A stretch of 61,764 bases of DNA from Candidatus Obscuribacterales bacterium. GTDB taxonomy: Bacteria; Cyanobacteriota; Vampirovibrionia; Obscuribacterales; Obscuribacteraceae. Numbering within the stretch: the first letter of the stretch is position 1; each line of letters opens with the position of its first letter. Of the stretch, positions 27,943 through 37,048 are shown piece by piece. A program made the position numbers and the translations under genes. The notes beneath the pieces are model-generated. The model was not told the DNA's origin, did not search any database, and saw only the letters and a list, made by a program, of their open reading frames with translations. The stretch is taken from contig JAKFUT010000062.1 in assembly GCA_021732565.1 (NCBI GenBank), positions 1-61,764 on the forward strand, written 5' to 3'.

Positions 27943-30735
27943 CTAAGTCTGTGATAGCTTTATCGTGTGAAGTTGATTACGAGTGAATGCCAGCTCGACA
28001 TAGTTCTTGCCGGATGGTTCGCGATAGAGCGGCAGAGTGCTCAGTCCGTCCTCGTTTAAGGCACAGACACGCGCAATTAGATTTTTGGGGCCTATGAAAA
28101 TCTTAGTGAACTGAGCGTTTTCGGAAATATTGAGTAATCGCAAATACATGTTTTGGATACCCGCATCCTCCGCGCAGTAGAGTGCAACGACTCGCACACA
28201 CGGGTTCTCCGTTTGAAACAGGGAGTCTGCACTCCAATCGACGTTATTGTTCTTTTGTTCGTTCGTTGAGCTAAATCCGACGAGAAATTCAGCTTCGTAC
28301 TCTTCCGCCAAATCGTAGGCCTCTGACATTATCTCGTCCGGGATACGATCAAAAAGCTCTTTCTTGCCCTTAGAAGGCACCGGTAGTGGTGCCCAGGCGT
28401 AAGAAGCGCGGTTGAGTCCGAGACACTGAGCTCCGGGGGTAACAACGTGTGGTCCCGCACCACCGCCCCTCGTTCTCAATGGACCTCGAGAAAGAATGCC
28501 TACAGAGCGAAGCAGCGTGAGCGAAAGTTCTTGCCCCTCTACCCCGTATTCAGGTAGTCCCTGGTTCAAGAAGATCTGGCCATTAGCCAGAACGAATCGC
28601 TGGTTTGGGAATTTATCAGGAAGAGCTTCGTATCCGCGGGCTACGGGTAGTTGTTCTTGGGCCGCCTTGCCGTGTGAAGGACCGTGAATTCTCTTTACGA
28701 GGCTGAAATGATTCTCCGAGTATGTAGTCTTAATAGCGTTGCCGGTGTTAAACAAGATCTCCAGACGATGGTCCTTTGATGCGTTGGTCCAGCTTGTATC
28801 AAAATACAAAAGTCGGCCGCCTCGTTTCAACGTCAGTTCTGTCTTAATATGATGGGTAATCTTGCGAGAGCTGCGTCTGAAAGAAATCTGGCCATCTTTG
28901 CTCTTGTGTTCAACACAGCCGTCCGGAATTTTAATTTCATAGCCCAGTATTAGCGAACCGACAAGCGGACCTCCGGCTCCAATTTCCACGGATTTGAGTT
29001 CCGCCATAATTGGGTGCTCGTTTTCGAGCGGGTCGAAGTTGTATGTATCGCCACCGTCTCCCACATCGCTGATGAAATGACCGAGGGAGAAGTTTCGTGG
29101 CTCGTCTGTTTCGCCGCGAAGCATCACTCGAATCAGGCCCTTGGCGTTTATAGATACACGCATAAGCCCATTGTCGATGGACCGTGTTTTCGTTGTTACT
29201 TGAGCTGAATCTGATTCCTTTGATTTGTCTCGGGAACTTGCACTTCCATCGTGTAACCAGGGCTGGCTCTTGATCCCGAGAGCGGGTATGTTCTCCAACC
29301 AGCACCATCCCTGATACTTATCCGCGAACTTATAATAGGGAATTCTACCCCAACCGGAAAAGAGTTCCTCGCTCGATTCCATGCTGCGCAACTGAACACT
29401 ATCGGAAGGAAATGTTATTTGTGCTCCCGCTGGCGCGAAATAAGTGAAGGGAACTGGAGCGCTGCAAACTCGCCCGGATGGATTTGCCACCACAATACAA
29501 TTTGGTACTCTGTCGGGATCATTCGGCGCTAGAGGGCTAGATTCATCAACATCGGAGATGGCTGCGCAAGCCTTATCTGATAGGGCCTCTAGTATTTGCG
29601 CCAACTTTGCCGACCGATTGACCATTTCATCATGAGCTGAATCCACGCTGCATCCACAGATGCTGTCGTGGGGATGATTCTGTAAAAGTAATTTCCAGGC
29701 ATAAGTTAATGCTGCTGAAGGATATTCCAGATAATTGACTGAATGCAGTATTGCCAGCAGTGGCTCGGCGAATCGTGCCAGCCGATACTCGGCGATTCGA
29801 TTCTCTCTTTTGAGATACAACCGTGTTGAAAGAACTCCTGGTAAAAGAAACGCATTACAGTATAGTTTGGTCGCGCAATTGTCTCTCAGTTCGCGACTAA
29901 TCAGTGATATCACGGTAGGTTTTGCGGTTACTCGCGCTCTTACTTCTTCGGCAAAGTCTACCAATTGAATCTGTTTAACATTCAATCCGTCGATTGCATT
30001 CATTGCTTCAATGAGCGCTGTCATATCCGCTGGTGGCGCTGTGTGATCGGCGCCACAGGGGAAGAGTGCACCTTCAATCAAATCGGAATATAAACTTGAT
30101 GTTCCGTCGGCTGGTTCTTTGGTTGACACCAGCGGCAATAGCTGTTCACTCGCTTGCACCGCCCGTGATGCCGCGTCTCCCTGGACCTCATGCAATAAAG
30201 TTTGATAGTATCCCCGGGAAAAATGCCAGGCCAATACACGGCTACCATCAGGACTTTCCCACCAGAACAGCGGCCCGCGCGGGAGCTGCGGAACTCCGCG
30301 CCAGACGAATGCCGAGTGAATTCCAAACCCGTTGAGAATGCGAGGAAGATCCTGACTGTGGCCGAATGTATCGGGGCTGTACCCGGTGAGAGCCGGAGTT
30401 CCGAATGGTTTGACCGTTGCAATGCCGAGCTTCAAATTGCGGATCAGACTCTCTCCTGCAACGAGCATTTGATCTGGCAGCACATACCACGGGCCTGCTG
30501 CCAGTTCGCCTTGTTGCATCAGTGCGGTTATTCGTGGTGCCAGGCTTGGCTCCAATTCCAATACGTCTTCAAGAACCACAGCCTGCCCGTCTAGATAGAA
30601 TCGAGACAGTGTTCCCTGCTCCAGATCCTGCACTATTCGTTTGACAACAGACACAAGGTGCAGTCGAAAAACTTCGAATGGTTGATACCATTCCCTGTCC
30701 CAATGTGTATGGCTGTACAGATAAACGGTCGTCAC
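27943..30735 (-). CDS. Glycoside hydrolase family 38 alpha-mannosidase
   Basis: This 930-residue enzyme hydrolyses alpha-linked mannose from glycans. The catalytic domain opens with the zinc-binding HTHWDREW (H9, H11, D13). The nucleophile region is GYSPDTFGHSQDLPRIL, where D122 is the likely nucleophile. A later HDSICGCSVDSAHDEM gives further family zinc-site features. The C-terminal beta-sandwich of GH38 enzymes is present and full length. No signal peptide is seen, so it is likely cytoplasmic. It begins 17 bases after a TIM-barrel isomerase-like gene and the two should form an operon for sugar or glycan breakdown. Confidence 0.93.
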   Translation of the reverse strand: MTTVYLYSHTHWDREWYQPFEVFRLHLVSVVKRIVQDLEQGTLSRFYLDGQAVVLEDVLELEPSLAPRITALMQQGELAAGPWYVLPDQMLVAGESLIRNLKLGIATVKPFGTPALTGYSPDTFGHSQDLPRILNGFGIHSAFVWRGVPQLPRGPLFWWESPDGSRVLAWHFSRGYYQTLLHEVQGDAASRAVQASEQLLPLVSTKEPADGTSSLYSDLIEGALFPCGADHTAPPADMTALIEAMNAIDGLNVKQIQLVDFAEEVRARVTAKPTVISLISRELRDNCATKLYCNAFLLPGVLSTRLYLKRENRIAEYRLARFAEPLLAILHSVNYLEYPSAALTYAWKLLLQNHPHDSICGCSVDSAHDEMVNRSAKLAQILEALSDKACAAISDVDESSPLAPNDPDRVPNCIVVANPSGRVCSAPVPFTYFAPAGAQITFPSDSVQLRSMESSEELFSGWGRIPYYKFADKYQGWCWLENIPALGIKSQPWLHDGSASSRDKSKESDSAQVTTKTRSIDNGLMRVSINAKGLIRVMLRGETDEPRNFSLGHFISDVGDGGDTYNFDPLENEHPIMAELKSVEIGAGGPLVGSLILGYEIKIPDGCVEHKSKDGQISFRRSSRKITHHIKTELTLKRGGRLLYFDTSWTNASKDHRLEILFNTGNAIKTTYSENHFSLVKRIHGPSHGKAAQEQLPVARGYEALPDKFPNQRFVLANGQIFLNQGLPEYGVEGQELSLTLLRSVGILSRGPLRTRGGGAGPHVVTPGAQCLGLNRASYAWAPLPVPSKGKKELFDRIPDEIMSEAYDLAEEYEAEFLVGFSSTNEQKNNNVDWSADSLFQTENPCVRVVALYCAEDAGIQNMYLRLLNISENAQFTKIFIGPKNLIARVCALNEDGLSTLPLYREPSGKNYVELAFTRNQLHTIKLSQT

Positions 30736-30752
30736 GGGTTCACCTGCGCTAT

Positions 30753-31649
30753 TTAGTATTTTATTAGTGGGGCAAGGAGTTTAACGCTGGCGTCGAGAGC
30801 TTCGGAAAGATCCTCGAATTCGTCGGCTGTGAATTCGTCATCGAGTTGGATTGATACAGTGCCATTAAAATCGTACAGCTTTAGCGCTTCAATAAACTGA
30901 CGCCAGTCAATTTGCCCGCGGCCGAGCAATTTGTAGCGCCACCAGAGCGGACCGAACAGCCCGGTATCTGCCAGCAGAACACGGTTTACTTCGACGTCGC
31001 GCGCTTCAACGTGTTCAATGGCGGATATCAAGCCAGAAAGAATTCGAAGGTAGTCTATGCCTTGCCAGGCGCAGTCCGCCGCCGAAAAACTCAAGGCGAG
31101 CTGAGGCATCGCTGCCAGCAACTCGCGCCATTCGCCCGGCTCAGTGCTTCGCCATCCACGCAAGGAGCGACCGCGAAAACATGGTGGTGTCGACAGACTA
31201 AGCATCATTTTGATACCAGCCTTATTCACCAGAGACAGCACTGGTGCCAGAGCTTGTTCAAGGTGCTCTTTCCAGTCTTCTTCGGGACCGGGCACCACAT
31301 AGAAGAGTAATCGCGAACAGCCAATTGCCTGTGCAACCAGCGTGAGTTTCTCTACCATTCCGCGAAAATTTTTCACAGAAACTTTATTGAGTGCTTGCAA
31401 AGGATAGTTGAGCTTAAGACATGCGATTTCGACTTCGAGTTGTTTTCTCTTATTATCGACTGTTTGCAAATACTCTTTTTCTGGCGCGCTCAGTTTTCTG
31501 GCAGCCTTATCCGCAACATCGAAGGGCTCAAATGTGTACTCGACCGATGCTAGACCGCGAGTGCAGGCCATTTCAACTGCATCCAGCAAGTCAAAACCAA
31601 ATCTGGTGGCATCAAAACCAAGCTTCAGCATAGTTGCGTAGTCTAGCAT
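30753..31649 (-). CDS. Xylose isomerase-like TIM-barrel protein
   Basis: This 298-residue protein has the alternating pattern of an AP endonuclease 2/xylose isomerase-like TIM barrel: LGFDATRFGFDLLDAVEMAC, RLLFYVVPG, GIKMMLSLSTPP, HVEARDVEVNRVLLADTGLFGP, GRGQIDWRQFIEALKLYDFNGTVSIQLDDE. Members act as sugar or sugar-phosphate isomerases and epimerases. The usual metal-binding Glu/His/Asp set is only partly obvious. ATG 31649 has AAGG too close upstream; ATG 31631 is an alternative start. It is the first gene of a two-gene unit with the GH38 mannosidase, so it may convert the released sugar. Confidence 0.8.
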   Translation of the reverse strand: MLDYATMLKLGFDATRFGFDLLDAVEMACTRGLASVEYTFEPFDVADKAARKLSAPEKEYLQTVDNKRKQLEVEIACLKLNYPLQALNKVSVKNFRGMVEKLTLVAQAIGCSRLLFYVVPGPEEDWKEHLEQALAPVLSLVNKAGIKMMLSLSTPPCFRGRSLRGWRSTEPGEWRELLAAMPQLALSFSAADCAWQGIDYLRILSGLISAIEHVEARDVEVNRVLLADTGLFGPLWWRYKLLGRGQIDWRQFIEALKLYDFNGTVSIQLDDEFTADEFEDLSEALDASVKLLAPLIKY

Positions 31650-31869
31650 GCCTTAATTCGACCGTCCCTGTCTTACCAACAGTCTTGGCTAGTCAAGACT
31701 GTGCCGAGGCACTTTAGATGACTGACCGAAGATGATGTCGTCATGTGGGAAAGAAGATACCGCCAGTGGCATGTTTCCTCCTTGACCATATCGCCCGTTA
31801 TAGAGAGTCTGACTGGTGGTTCAGCGAACCTGCGGTTGAGAAGTTGCGCTACGGCCTGTTGACGGAAGA

Positions 31870-32355
31870 TTACTTGAGCATGAGCTTGATGCCTACACAT
31901 ATCACTGTGCAAACCAGCAACAGAATGCCCAATTTGAAGTCATGGATGGTTTTGAAGCTATTTTGTCGACTTCGGACCAATAGAAACAGACCGACTACAA
32001 CTTGAACCCCAACGACAACCCATATGAAAACAGGAACGAAGACGGACACGATTACACTGATGAGCCACACCGACCGGACAGCTATGGCTAGCCGGCTTTC
32101 GGAAGGTCCGCGTAAAACGGGAACGACTGTAGAGGCAACCAGAGACCTGGCGATACGCTTCTTGATCTCAGACTCAATCTCTTGAACGCTGATGCCGTGA
32201 GCCTTCATAGGCCTGGCCCATATCTCATGCCAGGGGGCTCCTGTCATAGCGTGGCGGGCAATCAATCCTACAATTTGTGCTCGCACGACTTTGCTTGAAA
32301 CGGTGCCATCCGGTCTATACTCCTGATCGCCATCGTCGGCGTCGTTAGCGCTCAT
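31870..32355 (-). CDS. Hypothetical protein with C-terminal membrane helices
   Basis: This 161-residue protein has a soluble N terminus (about 1-90) with GLIARHAMTGAPWHEIWARPMKAHG-like helical content. Three closely spaced hydrophobic segments follow: VWLISVIVSVFVPVFIWVV, VQVVVGLFLLV and LGILLLVCTVICVGIKLML. No family is recognised. The N-terminal half may be a small helical domain facing the cytoplasm. It lies 139 bases from the TerB-like gene on the same strand, which may place both on one transcript. Confidence 0.65.
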   Translation of the reverse strand: MSANDADDGDQEYRPDGTVSSKVVRAQIVGLIARHAMTGAPWHEIWARPMKAHGISVQEIESEIKKRIARSLVASTVVPVLRGPSESRLAIAVRSVWLISVIVSVFVPVFIWVVVGVQVVVGLFLLVRSRQNSFKTIHDFKLGILLLVCTVICVGIKLMLK

Positions 32356-32494
32356 TGCTTACTCTCTTCGCCATACCGGTGGCTCGCCCCATTCAAATAA
32401 TATAGCGCGGTTTCCCTATTGTCATGCGAAAAATGGGCAGGTCAGGGACCAGTCCATCAGGTCTGGCTGCGGTGAAAATGAAGAGATGGACTGG

Positions 32495-32728
32495 CTATTG
32501 CTTGATGGCGTCTGCTCGCAGAATCAGCTCTTGCAATATCTTGAGTGCTTTATCATCAAAATGATTTTCGTGCAGGGCTGTTTGGAGTAACTCCTTTTCA
32601 TGAGCATCAAGAATTCCATCGGCGAGGACTAACTCATGAATTACTGCGGCCTCGTATTTCGACATTTGATGGTCATCCAATGTTTCGCGAAGCGCTTCGT
32701 CCAGGGTCATTTTTACGGTCACAGTCAT
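32495..32728 (-). CDS. Small acidic TerB-like protein
   Basis: About 77 residues, with ADGILDAHEKELLQTAL, the type of motif seen in TerB/DjlA-like helical domains (ADGxIDxxE). Function in this family is poorly known; members often accompany stress or membrane proteins. ATG 32728 is only two bases after GGAGG, so GTG 32722 (eight bases) could be the true start; GTG 32758 is a third option. Highly helical and acidic. Family placement is tentative. Confidence 0.65.
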   Translation of the reverse strand: MTVTVKMTLDEALRETLDDHQMSKYEAAVIHELVLADGILDAHEKELLQTALHENHFDDKALKILQELILRADAIKQ

Positions 32729-32758
32729 AGCCTCCAGATAGTGCCCACGTGATACCAC

Positions 32759-33247
32759 GACAAGCTATAAAGTTCAAGCGGGCACCGAACCCGGTCCGCC
32801 TCTTTCAATCATCAATATGGGCAAGTCGCCTGGACCGAGACGGTGAGCCTCCGGAAAAAAAACCTGGAATTGTAATTGACGACACAGATCCAACTACTTT
32901 TAGCAACTCAAGCGGGTGCACGCACACCAAACCATTACACTATTCCACAAACCAGTGTAATGGTTTGGTGTGAGATGTAGTCCGCACTGGACCAAGTGAC
33001 ACTTAGTTCGTGCGTCCCGCCTGTGTCACCAAGAGTTGGGTTCAATTGATAATCTTTTTGGCAGATCAGTAGAAATTCTTTACTTCCCCGTCATCACCGT
33101 GTTTATCCCCGTGTGAACAGAAGGATTCGGTGGAATAATGGGAGTGCTGAAAGATGAATTAGGGGAACTAGCTCATCAAAGGGCCGTCTACTTTTTGAGC
33201 TTTTCGTATAAGTTTTAAAGTAGGGCGTTCACTGGGGATACGGCAAA
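32759..33247. other. Divergent intergenic region carrying a perfect long inverted repeat
   Basis: This 489-base region lies between the minus-strand TerB-like gene and the plus-strand PDZ gene. It contains the repeat at 32923-32972 and a possible 26-codon frame at 33138-33218. No promoter is convincing by eye. The frame GEPPEKKPGIVIDDTDP in the first half looks faintly protein-like and may be a gene remnant. Confidence 0.45.
32923..32972. repeat. Perfect 18-bp inverted repeat with 14-base loop
   Basis: The left arm CACACCAAACCATTACAC (32923-32940) is exactly complementary to the right arm GTGTAATGGTTTGGTGTG (32955-32972). The loop is TATTCCACAAACCA. No T-run follows either arm, and the flanking genes diverge, so a simple terminator is unlikely. 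A regulatory or transposon-derived element is possible. Confidence 0.9.
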
Positions 33248-33889
33248 ATGAAGCAAACACCACAAAGAGTCATCAGCCAAACGGCCATAGCCGCTGCTCT
33301 TGTTCTTACTAGCGTTTTGCCTGGTTTTACCGAAGATGTCTCAGCCACGTACAAGCTAGCGGAACCTAAGCTAGATACTTCTCACTCGGAAGAGAAACCA
33401 GTAAAGCCTAGAGGACCGCTAACCGGCAATATTCAACGGACTGAAAGCCATCATCCGAGCAATCCTTTAAAAGGAAAGACGATTTTTGGCGGTCGATACG
33501 GGAAGGCGAAGGACGGTCTTAGCGGAAGGGCCGCCGACGACTCTCTATCAAAACCACTCGCCGCGCAGGTTCAGTCGTCTGTAGGCATTATTGGTGTTAA
33601 GTTCATAGCCTCAATGGGTCATCCGCCTGTTATAAACCAGGTTTTCCCTGGTACTCCGGCTGACCAAAAGGGATTACGCATCTACGACAAAATAGTCGCC
33701 GTCGATGGTATTCCTACCGCAGGTCTTTCTAAAGACGAAGTATTTGATTTAATCGTGGGCTCGCCAGGAACCCAAGTTACCCTGTCTATTCTTCGCGGAA
33801 GCGATTTTCAGGCTGTCAATTGCGTCAGAATGGATATAAACGAACTGACGGATCCGCGCGTTCGACGCGATTACATGATCAACCTATAA
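33248..33889 (+). CDS. Secreted single-PDZ-domain protein
   Basis: An N-terminal signal (ISQTAIAAALVLTSVLPGF) is followed by a disordered Lys/Pro/Ser-rich stretch to about residue 105. A PDZ domain then spans about 113-195: GIIGVKFIASMGHPPVINQVFPGTPADQKGL is the start of the fold, and IVAVDGIPTAGLSKDEVFDLIVGSPGTQV the core. PDZ domains bind C-terminal or exposed peptide ends, often in cell-envelope proteases, but no protease domain is attached here. GGGGA lies about nine bases before ATG. An intrinsic terminator-like hairpin follows at 33950. Confidence 0.85.
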   Translation: MKQTPQRVISQTAIAAALVLTSVLPGFTEDVSATYKLAEPKLDTSHSEEKPVKPRGPLTGNIQRTESHHPSNPLKGKTIFGGRYGKAKDGLSGRAADDSLSKPLAAQVQSSVGIIGVKFIASMGHPPVINQVFPGTPADQKGLRIYDKIVAVDGIPTAGLSKDEVFDLIVGSPGTQVTLSILRGSDFQAVNCVRMDINELTDPRVRRDYMINL

Positions 33890-33949
33890 AAGCGTCAGTG
33901 CAGATCTTCCGGCATAATACTTCATTTGGAAATGAGGTATTTATGGGGC

Positions 33950-33983
33950 GCCCGTTAACAGACTCTGATTCTAACGGGCTTTT
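33950..33983 (+). terminator. Terminator-like hairpin after the PDZ gene
   Basis: Stem GCCCGTTA (33950-33957) / TAACGGGC (33972-33979), with a small inner CAG/CTG stem, is followed by TTTT. It lies 60 bases past the PDZ gene stop. The T-run is short, so termination may be partial. Confidence 0.6.
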
Positions 33984-34143
33984 CCGTGCTGCTTTTCTTC
34001 TCTGAAAGAGTTCTGAGTAAGCTCGTCCTCGGCGCATGCTCGGCGTGAGAGCACTGCAAAAGCCAACTCGACACCACCTTGATTGGCTGGTGATGGCGGG
34101 TTGGCTTGGACAGGGTGTTTTGGACGTTGGATCGAAAATTTAG

Positions 34144-34719
34144 TTAGGTGCGGCAACGGTTTAATGTTTCTGCTGCGCGACAGGCGACATAGGGATTTTC
34201 ATCCTCTGTCAGAGCGAGCAAGATGTTGCGGGGGGCGGCGTATGACTCTGCCAGGCGGTGCCGCACGGTGGTATCCGAATCTGTCAGTAACAGGCTCATA
34301 ACTGAGTGTGACAGGTTGACGTTCTCCGCCAGGGCACTCCGCACCTCAGCGTCCGGATGGATTGCAAGCATTTGCATTACGGTTTCCGGGCAATTCGGGT
34401 GATCCGCCACTCGCATCACCACACGTCGACTAGCGCTCTTGGACAACAATGTCAGAGTATTGTCAGCAGTGTCGGCGTCATTTGCCAGGGTGAGTTGAAA
34501 GCGAAGGATATTCTCCTGTAGTTGAGCTTCTGTTTGTTGTTGACGTTTGTCATGCATCTTTCCTCTAATAACGTCGGCTTCTGGCGTTGAACGCCGTAGA
34601 AAGACCCGTGCCGGGATGCTGGTCAATAAATTCTGAATTTGATGTGCAATCATTGAAACGTTGATATGGTGCGACGTCTCATTGGAAGTTCCATTTTGAA
34701 CACGCGAAACAACAGGCAT
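34144..34719 (-). CDS. HEAT/LRV-type repeat protein
   Basis: A 191-residue protein. Residues 70-191 carry short two-helix repeats with the pattern ADHPNCPETVMQMLAIHPDAEVRSALAENV then NLSHSVMSLLLTDSDTTVRHRLAES, ending AAPRNILLALTEDENPYVACRAAE. This is the LRV/HEAT-like style of cyanobacterial repeat proteins. The N-terminal 70 residues are unlike the repeats. No signal peptide or catalytic motif. It is likely a cytoplasmic protein-binding scaffold. Function unknown. Confidence 0.75.
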   Translation of the reverse strand: MPVVSRVQNGTSNETSHHINVSMIAHQIQNLLTSIPARVFLRRSTPEADVIRGKMHDKRQQQTEAQLQENILRFQLTLANDADTADNTLTLLSKSASRRVVMRVADHPNCPETVMQMLAIHPDAEVRSALAENVNLSHSVMSLLLTDSDTTVRHRLAESYAAPRNILLALTEDENPYVACRAAETLNRCRT

Positions 34720-34872
34720 TAGTCAGTCCCCACAGTATAATCGGCTCCGGTTCTTCGCTGGCTTCCGTCCGTAATCATATGTTAGCCCCGTTGTTTCCAA
34801 CGTGTCCGCTATATACTTTGGCTTACAGAAAGTGTCTTGTTAGAATATGTTCGTCAGGAGAGGAGAGCAAAG

Positions 34873-35787
34873 ATGTCAGTGCCACCGCAGCAGGTTCCGG
34901 AAGGCTTGAAACCAGAGGAGTATTCAAGACTGGCGGCGGTCTATTCCTTGATGTGATTGGAAGCGCAAGCGATGGAGGCGGCCACCCGCGGTCAGCCGGA
35001 GCCGGATTCCGATGGCGATCCACACTCGGATGAAGCCTTCGCAGCAGGACAAGCCCTGGCGAATGCGTTTCTGAAGATGCTGACACAGAGTCCTGAAGAG
35101 CGCACGGCAACTGGCAATCCACTGGAGTCAGCCATGGAGCAGCTGAAGAATCTCGGTGTACCTGACGAGGAATTGTCTAAGTGTATGGGGATGATAAACA
35201 GTCTGCTCAGTCAGCCCAATGTAGCCCCGCCTTCTGATGTGCCGGCAAATCTGACGGCAGAGGAATATTACGATTTGGGTGTCCGCTACAAAGATGTCGG
35301 GTGGACAGAGCAAGCTAGAGACGCTCTTCAACTTGCTATTGAGGTCGACGGACATGACGGTCCGCTAGGGCAGAAGGCACTTCGATATTTGAGAAGCAAG
35401 ATTCCCCGGCACCCTGTGCCGATGCTGGCGGTGCAGGCCAATATCGCGGGATTCAATGAGATGGCTTCCGGTGACCTGGCGGGAGCCAGAGAGACATTCG
35501 AGAACCTCATTGAAGAGTACCCCGATTTTGAATGGCCTATGGGAAATATTGGGAGTCTGATGCTCCAGTGGGGAAATCTTGAAGAGGCTAAGAAGCATCT
35601 TCATCGAGCCGTTGAAATAAACCCGTACTATCTCAACGGCTGGCTGCATCTTGGCCGAGCTTATGCAGTCGACTCTAATTTAGATGAGGCCTATCGTTGT
35701 CTTGATCGAGCTGAGGATATCGGGTCGGACCCCCAAGGCGTTAATCATGTTCGGCAGATGGTGGACCTTCTCAAAGCGCGCATCTGA
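34873..35787 (+). CDS. TPR protein interrupted by an in-frame TGA near its start
   Basis: A strong ribosome site (AGGAGAG) lies ahead of ATG 34873. The frame reads MSVPPQQVPEGLKPEEYSRL, then AAVYSLM, then TGA (34954-34956), and continues in the same frame as LEAQAMEAATRG to 35787. The two parts look like one helix, so the TGA is probably a nonsense mutation or a sequencing error. TTG 34957 or ATG 34972 could restart translation of the remaining 276 or 271 residues. The body holds TPR units (YYDLGVRYKDVGWTEQARDAL, GNLEEAKKHLHRAVEINPYY, LHLGRAYAVDSNLDEAYRCL). There is no signal peptide. The protein is soluble and of unknown role. Confidence 0.75.
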
Positions 35788-35898
35788 TTCGCGGCCTGCT
35801 TGAACTGAGACTGTTTGTCGATTCGTGGCTCAAGAAAAGTCAGGAAGGATTGCGGTACTTACATCGGTGCAAGCCGATTTCAATCGATTGACGAACTG

Positions 35899-36900
35899 TT
35901 ATACGTGATAAACCGCTGCTTTCTCAGATTTTATCTCCGTATTCTTCATGAACCACTCGATGGTGCTGCGCAAGCCCCGTTCAAATCCATCTTTACCACC
36001 ATACTCCGGCTCCCATCCCAGTAGCTTCCTGGCCTTGGAATTGTCTGCCCACAATCGTTCCACCTCACTGGCTTCAGGGCGGATTCGTAATTGATCAGTT
36101 TCTATCTGAACGTTGACCGACATAATCTCGGCAATTAACTTCACTGTATCGCCAATGGAAATCTCAAAATTGCTGCCTATATTTATCACTTCACCCACCA
36201 CGTTTTCGGCTTCGGCTGCGGCAATGAATCCGCGGGCAGTATCGACAGCGTAGTTAAAGTCTCGTGTGGGGTGAAGCGAACCCAACTTAATTGAACGCAT
36301 TCCGCTGGCGATCTGCACGATTGTTGCAGGAATGACCGCACGTGGAGATTGCCTCGGCCCGTACGTATTGAATGGACGCACTATCGATACCGGTGTGCCA
36401 AAAGATCTAAAGTACGACAAGGCGAGCTGATCTGCGCCGATCTTTGTTGCTGAATAAGGTGATTGGGGCTGCAGCGGATGTTCTTCCGTGATGGGTACGA
36501 ACAGCGCGCTGCCGTAAGCTTCGCTGGTGGAAGTATGAATTACTTTGCTGGTGCCAAGTTCGCGGGCAGCCTGCAAAACATTCAGGGTGCCGCCAATATT
36601 CGTATCGACGTAAGAGGCTGGTGCCTGGTAGGAGTATGGAATGCCGATCAACGCCGCAAGGTGAAAAACGGCATCGCAACCGGTAAGAGCCTGTTTGACA
36701 CTGTGATAGTCCCGAACATCGCCGCTAACAATTTCCATCGACTTGCGCAGTTCCGGATCGCAGTGCTCCAGATTTCCCAATGTGCCCCATGAGTTGTAGT
36801 AAACAAAAGCCCTAACGTCGTAATCGCGTTGTACCAACAATTCACAGAGGTGAGACCCGATAAATCCGTCCGCACCTGTTACCAGAACCCGCCTTCTCAC
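35899..36900 (-). CDS. LegB-type NAD-dependent sugar-nucleotide dehydratase/epimerase (copy 1)
   Basis: An extended SDR enzyme with NAD site VTGADGFIGSHLCE, catalytic STSEAY and Y-x3-K in SPYSATKIGADQLAL, and family signature RPFNTYGPRQSPRAVIPATI. It resembles LegB, which forms 4-keto-6-deoxy-GDP-GlcNAc in legionaminic-acid or bacillosamine-type pathways. GTG 36900 is the start: AAGGA lies seven bases before it, and this gives 333 residues, the same length as the paralogue at 47081. The two also share the C-terminal YHV. It diverges from a glycosyltransferase gene, and both may act in surface glycan synthesis. Substrate is inferred. Confidence 0.88.
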   Translation of the reverse strand: MRRRVLVTGADGFIGSHLCELLVQRDYDVRAFVYYNSWGTLGNLEHCDPELRKSMEIVSGDVRDYHSVKQALTGCDAVFHLAALIGIPYSYQAPASYVDTNIGGTLNVLQAARELGTSKVIHTSTSEAYGSALFVPITEEHPLQPQSPYSATKIGADQLALSYFRSFGTPVSIVRPFNTYGPRQSPRAVIPATIVQIASGMRSIKLGSLHPTRDFNYAVDTARGFIAAAEAENVVGEVINIGSNFEISIGDTVKLIAEIMSVNVQIETDQLRIRPEASEVERLWADNSKARKLLGWEPEYGGKDGFERGLRSTIEWFMKNTEIKSEKAAVYHV

Positions 36901-37048
36901 GTTTGCTTCCTTTAACTCGACTGTCCAACAACTCTTTACTGGTCGCTTCGGGCGGTTCCCGTCGCCTCGTTGGCGCCAGGAGATCATAACAGAGTCCAAT
37001 GCTACATTTGAGACGGTATAATATTCCATCTCATTTATAGGGCTGTTT

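Noticed and set aside
33138..33218. 26-codon frame with GGTGGA upstream, ahead of the PDZ gene
   Set aside because: Too short and no recognised feature; kept only as a note in the intergenic entry.
34954..34956. Selenocysteine or TGA-as-sense reading of the in-frame stop
   Set aside because: Other genes in the window use TGA as a normal stop, and no obvious SECIS-like hairpin follows; a lesion or error is simpler.
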